64,000 bases of DNA from Gracilaria domingensis (taxonomy: Eukaryota > Rhodophyta > Florideophyceae > Gracilariales > Gracilariaceae). The DNA is taken from the NCBI GenBank assembly GCA_022539475.1, contig VCMS01000211.1:34836-98835 (forward strand). Direction: 5' to 3'. The position numbers and the translations under genes were made by a program. Below are positions 56,694 to 64,000 of this stretch, in pieces; the stretch's first letter is position 1, and the number at the start of each line of letters is the position of its first letter. Below the pieces are notes generated by a model. That model searched no databases. It saw only the letters and a list, made by a program, of their open reading frames with translations, and was not told the DNA's origin.

Positions 56694-57326
56694 CTTCAGA
56701 AAAAGAAGTAGTAGTTGGATCGAAGTTTCCGCTGCGATACAGTGCAATCGAGCTAAACTGTGCTGTCCACCCCCACTGTCCAACCGCACGGGCTATATCC
56801 AGCACCATGATTGTCCCTGTTTCTCTCATCCCATTTCCCGCCAAAACATCCACTGTACACCTCCGCACCTTCCACTATTTAAGCGCCATCTCTCTGTCTC
56901 CTCTTCACATAGTCCCCACCCACCTCGCGTCGACCGGCGATATTTTTCTCTTCCACCATAACCCCACTCGATGGTTATAGCAAAACAGGAAGATAATGCC
57001 AGTGGAGGCAAGCTAGGGACTAGTGATTGTACTTAGAGTTGCTCACCCTCTGTCTCGACTGGGGGCATGTTCTTCTTCCGTCACATCCTGTGTGGGTTGT
57101 GACAAAAAAAGAATATGTCACCACTCGACACCGGATGGGTAACAATGATAGCACGTAGAGTAGTTCATCCTCCCTCTCAGCGTCCACTGGGGATATATTG
57201 ATGTTCTCTCACATCCTTTCCCGGTTGTCATACAAGAGAAATACATCTCCAATGGAGACGGAGAATTTAGTTGTGATAACACGTAAAGGTAACAATGTAA
57301 TAAACAATAAATTTATGCTACTATCT
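56694..57326. repeat. Intergenic with a diverged ~123-bp tandem repeat
   Basis: 57023-57122 and 57146-57249 share an order of short blocks (GTAGAGT/TTAGAGT, CATCCTCCCTCTC-like, CTGGGG, TGTTCT, TCACATCCT, GGTTGT, AGAAATA-like). They look like an old tandem duplication. No gene. Confidence 0.45.
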
Positions 57327-57640
57327 CTAACCAACCTTTCGAAAACCAGCTATGACATGAGCTGGGTTACTCGAGCCAAAGATGGCAGATCCTGCAACTG
57401 AAATGTTTGCACCGGCCTTCACTACTGCTTTCACAGTACTCAGTCCAATACCTCCATCCACCTGTATCCCTATTCTTGGGTACAACTCCCTTGCATGTCG
57501 CACCTTATCAAGAACACCCTCCATAAACGCCGTCCTCCAAACCCTGGCTCCACCGTCATCAACAATAACATGTCTACAACTCCTTCCTTCATAAGTGCTT
57601 CTACGACCTTTATAGACGTATTCGGGCGCAATCCAACTCC
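57327..57640 (-). pseudogene. Ribulose-phosphate 3-epimerase C-terminal fragment
   Basis: The minus strand encodes IQVDGGIGLSTVKAVVKAGA and NISVAGSAIFGSSNP, the C-terminal phosphate-binding half of the RPE TIM barrel. Before it, in another frame after about 57530, comes GLRPNTSIKVVEALMKEGVV, DMLLLMTVEPGFGG. The frame change and the missing N-terminal ~130 residues make this a dead fragment of a Calvin-cycle/pentose-phosphate enzyme gene. Confidence 0.82.
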
Positions 57641-58043
57641 ATCCTTTTAATTATGGCAATCCGATTGAAGCTGTAAAACCCGTTCACCTCATTTATGAAG
57701 CCAAAATGGCTCCTTTCATCCTGTATTCAAGCTCCCCGTAACTCGTACTTTACAACTACTTTACAACTCAGGTTCGAAATCAGTTTCATTCATTGCACAC
57801 TTTCTACTCTTCCACCTACCTTTCATAAAACATCATCACACTTTGTGGCTTGTCGTCTCATACAAGCCCTATCATTCATTTAGTACAATCACATATCATA
57901 CATTTCGCTCACTTTCACAAAGTGAACCATGTTCCCGTTCTGCGCTTCCCAACCGTTTGTACTTACGTATCACTCTTTAACCCAGCAGTTCTCCGCCCCA
58001 TCTTCCCTTTTTATCGTCACACAAAAACAATCGAACACTTGCA
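57641..58043. other. Intergenic, promoter side of the reductase-like gene
   Basis: No coding region. AT-rich with pyrimidine tracts shortly upstream of the ATG at 58044. Confidence 0.4.
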
Positions 58044-58964
58044 ATGAACTCCCAGTCCGACATGCCTCCCACTCCGCCTCCGAGTCCCAGATACTCTGAC
58101 GTCCCTCAGGCTTCATCTCCCGCCCGAAGGACTCGGGCCGTTATTGTTGGAAGGGGGCGTATAGGTACCATGCTGGCGAACGAAGAAGATACGGTCATTT
58201 CCGCACACGAATTCTGCAGCATGGCTGCTACCTCTCATCTTTCTGATGTACCGATACTAGTTTGTGGAAGAACGAACACCCTGGAGACCGTAATTCAGGC
58301 TTGCCCTTATTCGCTCAGAGAGAATCTCGTTTTCTTCCAGAATGGAGACATCATACCATTGGTTTCGAAGCTCGGTGTGGACAAATGTTCAAAAGTTGTC
58401 CTATACGTTGGTGTCCCCTCAAGAAACGCAGCTCCGCAGGATGGTGTCACTCCTCAAAGTCCGGATGGTCTCACTGTCGCAACAGGAAAGTGGGCCTCCA
58501 ACGTTGCAGACAGGTTTAGGTCTATGGGTCTCACTTGCGGGGTTGTCGACGAAGACACATTTCTCGTAAGCTATTATGAGAAGCTCGTGTGGCTATCAGC
58601 GTTCAACATCGTCGGGGCCTCAAGAGGTTCCATTCCTATGGACGTAGTCGCTACGGAGTGCAGTACGGTTGTGCTCACAATAATGAAAGAGCTGTTGAAG
58701 ATAGTTTCGCTTAAGACAGGTACTACTTTCCACCTGGAAGAGACCGTTGGGCGACTTCTTGCATATGGGAAAACTCTCGTTGGCTTCCCTACTTCTTTCT
58801 CCGACTTTCAGTTTAGGAACGCGTACTTCTACGACTTTTCCCGCCAAGAAAGAAACATTGTAGGCGGTGACCCCGCTCCTTTTCATACAAACTACGTCAA
58901 CGTTGTTAAGGAAAAGTTATCCCCCAGCTTTGAGGTTAGAACACATGACTTTTCGGTGTTCTGA
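58044..58964 (+). CDS. Ketopantoate-reductase-like (6PGDH-fold) protein
   Basis: 306 codons, intact. After a Pro/Ser-rich leader of about 30 residues a Rossmann beta-alpha-beta begins (RAVIVGRGRIGTML, residues 31-44, GxGxxG in residues 36-41). It is followed by VPILVCGRTNTLETVI, LVFFQNGDIIPL and VVLYVGVPSRNA, the usual order of ApbA/PanE reductases. The C-terminal helical part includes YYEKLVWLSAFNIVGASRGS, matching the K-x(3)-N catalytic helix region of ketopantoate reductase. Such proteins reduce 2-keto acids with NADPH, and the actual substrate is unknown. The single exon is in a region otherwise full of fragments, so it may be the only intact host gene between 52 and 59 kb. Confidence 0.68.
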   Translation: MNSQSDMPPTPPPSPRYSDVPQASSPARRTRAVIVGRGRIGTMLANEEDTVISAHEFCSMAATSHLSDVPILVCGRTNTLETVIQACPYSLRENLVFFQNGDIIPLVSKLGVDKCSKVVLYVGVPSRNAAPQDGVTPQSPDGLTVATGKWASNVADRFRSMGLTCGVVDEDTFLVSYYEKLVWLSAFNIVGASRGSIPMDVVATECSTVVLTIMKELLKIVSLKTGTTFHLEETVGRLLAYGKTLVGFPTSFSDFQFRNAYFYDFSRQERNIVGGDPAPFHTNYVNVVKEKLSPSFEVRTHDFSVF

Positions 58965-59580
58965 ACCTTTTAGACATAGTTAGACATAAAATTTACTTTA
59001 TCGAAATGACCTGTTCCTATTACATTACTTATATTGTTCTTCCTTCTGTGGTTCAAATATGCCCCTTTAAATCCTACATCCGTTATCACTAATACTTCGT
59101 TAAGACTTTGCTAGATAGAAAATGGTCATTCCATATCATTAAAGTGCACGATACTAGTAACGAAACAAGTACAAAAATTGTGATATTTCTGAAGAACTAA
59201 GAGTTTGCATTACTTGGGGCACCCGTATAAAGTAAGGTAAACCTTTTATGGGTTTCAACCCATAATGGAGGTTGTTTTACTCTTCTTGATTTCTAAGCTC
59301 ATGTTAAAGATATTTACAGTTTTCTTTACCCACTTGAACCCGTACATATAATTTATGACTAAATCATCCTTTCTTTACTTCAAATCGATGCAAAAACTTC
59401 TCCTCCTAGTAACGTTTTAAAACAGTACTACAATACCCGTATATGGTCGTTCTTAGACTCTTTGTATACTACGAAACACCTTGTGAACATCAATCACATC
59501 CTTCTCATTCCTATACCCACACCCATTTGCAAAACGAACCCTTTCGAAAGCTTTCAAAACATGTATAACTCGGAAGTTAG
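58965..59580. other. AT-rich non-coding; possible intron/5' exon of HAD gene
   Basis: No long frame. The HAD frame that follows begins after a TAG/AGCC junction at 59580 that looks like a splice acceptor, so a short first exon and an intron may lie here. Confidence 0.4.
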
Positions 59581-60431
59581 AGCCAAGAAGTAACTCCTCA
59601 GCAGCTGGCTAACGAAATATTCGAAAATGGCTACGCCGTGATTAGTGATGTTGACGGTACTCTGAAAAGAGCTGGGGACAACATTCCTGCCGAAACAGTC
59701 AAATGCATGAAGTACATCAACGCACGCGTTGGTTTCGGAATTGCTACTGGGCGAGATATAGAGGATGCCGAGAGTTTCATGGAGCACCTGGGTGGCTACA
59801 ATTTTGGCATCTCTGGAAACCAAGGCGCACGGGTGAGATTATCAAATGGTACCGAAATTGATCAGGACCTTGACAGGGAAGGTTACGAAAGATGTGCAGC
59901 CGAACTTGAGAGACTTGCACTCTCCTTAAATGAATCGCACGGACTTCACGAAGAGCGTCAACAAGCAGTGGTGAGCACTAGAAAAGACAGTGGACTCCCT
60001 AACTTCACGTACAATGGACTGTCGAAGTGGAAAACAGAAGTTAACTCTGGTATTTCAAAAGTGTTGACATCCTTTCCGAACCTGGTTGCGTACCCTCAAG
60101 ATGAAAACTGTGACATAGGGGACATTCGTTTCACGAAAAATAGTGGGGCGCTAGCCTTGGTTGAAAACGACCCCCAGTTCGACACACATTTAATCGTTGC
60201 TTTCGGGAATGCTTCCAATGATGGCCTCTATATGAAATGGCAACCCTGGCAGTTCATGTGAAGGGAGAAGACCATCCAGCAGCGGTAACATATCTTGTTG
60301 ATGGCGTGGAGGACGTGCATGAGACCATCAGAAGGGTGGCAGAACTGTACGGGTACAGAAAATGCAAGTGTCAATGGTTTAGAAATGCTCTTGGAATTTG
60401 TTTCAAGTGCTACGATGCCTTTAATACTTAG
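59581..60431 (+). CDS. HAD-superfamily (type IIB-like) phosphatase with intact motif I
   Basis: Readable from a probable splice acceptor at 59580 (EVTPQQLANEIFENGYAV leads into the core). Motif I is ISDVDGTLKRAGD (DxDxT complete). Then come VGFGIATGRDIEDAESF (motif II region), ISGNQGARVRL and FGNASNDGLY (motif IV, ND). The main frame 59638-60261 runs out at MKWQPWQFM. The correct continuation (LAVHVKGEDHPAAVTYLVDG, then HETIRRVAELYGY) is in the next frame, with an extra AT near 60229 the likely cause. The fold suggests a sugar-phosphate phosphatase (trehalose-phosphate or mannosyl-phosphoglycerate type), with no firm substrate. It faces the duplicated, nucleophile-less paralogue B. Confidence 0.7.
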
Positions 60432-60483
60432 CTATGATATGAGATCTCAGTAATAAAAGTGTCGTATATATCTCAATACCCTT

Positions 60484-61343
60484 TTATGAATCATGGTGGT
60501 TTTTATCGTGCTGCTTTTCCTCGTAGCCGTACAACAGAGCCACCAACATAATTGTCGAATGTACATCCTCCACGCTTTCGAACAGGTTGTGTACTCCACG
60601 CGGGATACAATCTTCTTTGACGTGAACGCCGTACACGCCTACCTCATGCAAAGGCCCGTCGCTCAAAGCACTTCCGAACGTCACGACGTCATCCGTATCA
60701 ATAAATCTCGGTTCATTATCCACAAGATTTTCTCCTCCGCTTCCTTTTGTGTATCTCTTGTCCACAATTTCGCAACTTTTATCGCCGGGATAGATAACAA
60801 ACGCATCCATCTTCTGCAACAGGTCCCCAATAGCAGAATCCACTTCTTCTTTCCACTGCCACAGTTTGTTGTACACGAAATTGGGAAGGCCACTATCACT
60901 TCTGGTCTCCACGAACCCTTGTCATCATCATTCACAATACCATGCCTCCTATTCAAATCCCTTGCCAGGAACAGTAGTCCGTCAACAGTGTGGTCAAGGG
61001 TGTGATCATTGAATGCACCCTTAATTTCCCTCTCGTCAGAGAAACGCAGGAAAGTTCCATGATTCGCCGAGACACCAAACTTATAGTCTCCGAGTCCTTC
61101 CATTTTCCCCTCCACGTCGCCCACATCACCCCCTGTGACAAGTTTGAAACCAACACGTTCGTCAATGAACTTCATACACTTCACAACTTCTTCTGGAATT
61201 GACTCTCCTTCTCTTCTCAACGTTCCATCAACGGAACTTAATATACCGTAACCATTGGCATATATGAACTTAGACAAGGTATTTGGTGAAATTTCCGCCA
61301 AGTCTCTCTGTTCCTCTGCCATTTTTCCTGATACAGTCACCAT
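60484..61343 (-). pseudogene. HAD phosphatase-like paralogue B, frameshifted
   Basis: Nearly identical to 34645-35556, including SVDGT in place of DVDGT. One base is lost near 60918 (CCCTTGTC where copy A has CCCCTTCTC), which splits it into two frames (60484-60912 and 60681-61343). It shares the MVTVSG...MAEEQRDLAEISPNTL N-terminus. Confidence 0.8.
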
Positions 61344-61621
61344 ACTGCCACAAGTACCGCATAGACAGGAACTGCATATACTTCTCTTAAAAGCAACCTT
61401 AAGTGCAGTTTCAGAAGTGTTAGGACGCTACATGTTCAATTGCGAATTGAATGGTGCCACCAATGATGTTAACGATACCGAGCATTTGGCATGTTGCAAT
61501 TAGACGCAACTGGACCAAAGACGTTGACATTTGTTCAATTACCAGCCTGCCGCACCTTTTCTATGTTCATATGTATAGCCTTGTAATAGTATACTACTCT
61601 TAATACTCGCAAGACACACAT

Positions 61622-64000
61622 AATTTACTAATCATCTCATTCTCATCCACTTCGAGGCGCTCGCAGCCTCATTATTGGCAAATCGTCATCACTACTACTC
61701 TCGAGCACTTCGGTTCTACCGGCGTCCGCTTCCACACCAATCTCCACGACCACTTGGTCTTCGTCCATGTCAACGCCCACCCTCCTTATCGGACAACAGT
61801 TCATCCTCCGCCTCCTCCTCCTCGTCACCATTGACAAACGTGGGTCGGATATCCGCACCCGATGAACAGCATCAGGTAGTGCGTAGCCCTCTGGTACCAT
61901 GTACATGTGGTATCTAACCAGCAAATCCATAGACTCGGGCCTATCCACCTTGTCCTTCCCACTTGCTCAGCATGTGTCACATCACCACGGCCCACGAATA
62001 CAGAGTACGGTGGGATGATTATCTTCTTCGCTGGATACACCTCCGACATCACTCGCAACTGTTGGTTGTTCATCCCTACCAGTTGATGGCTTCCAGCGCT
62101 CACCCAGAGAGGAAAGCCCTCTTCCCAGAGGCCATTACAAAGTATCCGGGGTTGCCAGTATTCATTGTTTCCTTCGTAACCAGACCACTGAAGTCGGTGT
62201 GCAGCGTCTGGCGCTTGCACTTTCTCGTCGTCCCCAGAATCGACCACCAGTTTTCGGAGTGTACATCTTCACAGCTTCCCTTTCATTGTCCCATAGTCCC
62301 AAAGCCGCAGCAATTGTACCATTCGAACATCAAGTAAAGCACGCGACCTTACAACCCACCTGAGCTCCTCATTATCCTCCGGCTTCTCCACCGTACCCCA
62401 ACGTGTCGACATCACTCTCCACTCAAATGGTCCATCGCTACCGTCCTTCCATCCTTCATCATCGTTGATTATTTGAACAAACGACTTCTGTTCCTCTCCT
62501 TTCCGTATATCCGGCATCGCTCCATACTCATTCTCGAAGAAGTCCACCAACTTCCCCGACACATCTCCGAACTCCCGAACTTCTTCCAACTCCTCCCATT
62601 TAGGGACACCATTATCCGTCGCAAAGCCATCAAGCACGCAATATCCATTCTGCCTTAGCTCAGCTTGCATTCGACAAAGAAAATTTGCCCAAATTCGTCA
62701 TGCTCCTTCGCAGCAACCCACAGCACCTCTTCATCATCCATACCTGTCGGTCGAGTACGAGGATACTGCATACCAAATGTCTCCGCCTGTAGGCGATGTT
62801 CAGCCCTTGCAGCGTGCCAAAAGACAAGATGGTGTACATCTCTGAGATTCGAGACACTTAGCAGCTCCGACCTATGTCCCTTCGGCAAGTGAATGACTCT
62901 GAGCCAGGGGTCCTTGTGCTCAATTACGTTCTTCCCTTGCCATTCCTGCGGTTTCAGCCTGGCATACCCGCACCATGATGGGTTCAGTGGGCCATCATAT
63001 GGGTCACTCGAACAAGTCTGCTCCTCAGATCGGAAGAGCTGTAGCGTAAACCTCGTATCAATGACCCCACCTGATCCTCTCTGCTGATCGTCTGGCGCGC
63101 ATCTTTTCTCGAGGTGAACAACCGTGGAACTGTCACAGAACAAAGCTCTCGTCAACCACAACTGCAGACTGCCTGCGTCTCTGCATTACGCTCCCTCCCA
63201 ATGCACGAACTGAACCTTCCACGACCTTCCTCTCAGCACATGTTCATTAGTTAGAACATCAGGTCATCGGTCATGCTGTTCAGAAGTAGATCTCATTCTG
63301 TTGTGTGAAAGTTTTTCTCCGTTTCTTCCTGGCGGAGCCGCTGTTCTTTTCAGAGCTTCCAGACTAGGCACCCTCGATTGGCCCGTGTTCGATTCCTATA
63401 ACTCACCTGGCCGTTTCTCGTGCCCTTCTTCGCGGCCTCCCCTTCTCACGTAGATGTTTGCGCACAGCAGCGCAGTCTCCTCTTTGGTCACGGACTGCTT
63501 CATGATGCGGGGCGGACTTACCTTTGAGCATCGTCGCAACGACTTCTGAAAGCGGAAGTCGTGGCAGTTCTTAATGAGTTCGTCCTGCTTCCGACCAGCC
63601 GGCAAGCGCTTTGAAGTTTCCAACTTGTCCAAAGGAACTGATACACAGCTGCGTGTTTGTCTGGTCTTCAACGTACTCTTCATTGAGGAGCAGAAAGACT
63701 GACTTCGCGTTTCAGGAACACTTTCATGGACTCTTCCTCGTTCAGTTCATTCTCACTGCTCCTACCCGCGCGGAAAAAGACACCTGCTCTATCATACAGA
63801 CCTCGAACTCCTCAAAGCTTTCCATGCTTTGTCTTCGTCGACTTGCCCTTCAATAGAAATTGAAGACAATCAAGAATGAAGGAAAACTCCTCGGCATCCA
63901 ATAACAATATAGCGGAGTATGGGAACAGATGTGTGAGAACTATGTCACTCCGACAGTCTCACATAATCCTCGAACTGCGGCCTAGCATTCCTCACGAGAC
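61622..64000 (-). pseudogene. ParB/dioxygenase-like gene, copy B, heavily frameshifted and cut by window end
   Basis: Counterpart of 35821-39500. Pieces: 61643-61948 (tail with the acidic motif), 61825-62247 (FPLWVSAGSHQLVGMNNQ and VFVGRGDVTHAEQ), 62269-62670, which reads through the place where copy A lost a base (GDVSGKLVDFFENEYGAM), and 62655-63161 (PSWCGYARLKPQEWQGKNVI). The linker equivalent at 63250-63780 has so many indels that no frame survives. The TAG of copy A at 38028 is not present at the aligned place here, while the TAA of 37446 is. Confidence 0.7.

Larger units (their letters stand above)
60467..64000. repeat. Segmental duplication, copy B
   Basis: Same orientation as copy A (34628 onward). 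It is similar to copy A over the HAD paralogue. From about 63000 short indels relative to copy A become dense, so either this end has decayed much more or the consensus is poor here. Confidence 0.88.

Noticed and set aside
63036-63055. AGATCGGAAGAGC, identical to a common sequencing adapter
   Set aside because: Copy A has AGATTCCGGAAGAGC at the same aligned place with matching flanks, so a two-base loss explains it. It does fit the generally poor quality or decay of this end.

Overview
The window is nuclear DNA of a photosynthetic eukaryote, most likely a red alga. That assignment is an inference. It rests on a plastid/thylakoid-type precursor protein, an ABC1-kinase/beta-lactamase fusion of the plant and algal type, intron-poor compact host genes, and large blocks of retrotransposon and DNA-transposon sequence. 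The sequence also has local consensus problems. Near 1.3-1.9 kb a segment is present twice with scattered single-base differences, near 13.2 kb reading frames break inside a repeat array, and past about 63 kb small indels are dense.

Layout. 0-0.6 kb: 3' end of a carnosine-synthase-like ATP-grasp gene. 1-16 kb: a giant minus-strand gene for a Pro/Ser-repeat surface protein with a signal peptide, about 4,400 residues of repeats, one membrane segment and a C-terminal VWA-like domain. It now reads as three pieces. 17-22 kb: a compact host cluster with a probable plastid protein, a thylakoid-lumen-type protein and the ABC1K-beta-lactamase fusion. 22.7-26.4 kb: a decayed, possibly transposon-related gene, a 5'-truncated ribosomal protein L22 gene, and a PIF/Harbinger transposase. 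26.5-34.6 kb: a Ty3/Gypsy chromovirus with a good 5' LTR, a broken RNase H region and almost no 3' LTR.

34.6-52.2 kb is the most unusual part. It holds a HAD phosphatase paralogue without its nucleophile, a ParB-like plus Fe(II)/2-oxoglutarate-dioxygenase-like gene, a divergent DNA N4/N6-methyltransferase fused to a SET domain, an AT-hook-like/coiled-coil protein, and a Tnp2/Plavaka/KDZ-like transposase. The last two genes lie between 451-bp direct repeats. This looks like one or two mobile elements carrying enzymes that could write and erase DNA and histone marks. Several of these genes consist of adjacent ORFs in the same frame separated by single stop codons. Either they are decaying, or they contain exceptionally short introns (candidates of 27-47 nt).

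52-58 kb: repeats with fragments of housekeeping genes (clathrin heavy chain, ribulose-phosphate 3-epimerase) and a small coiled-coil gene. 58-60.4 kb: a ketopantoate-reductase-like gene and a HAD phosphatase that keeps its catalytic motif. 60.5-64 kb: a second, more damaged copy of the 34.6-39.5 kb segment (HAD paralogue plus ParB/dioxygenase gene).
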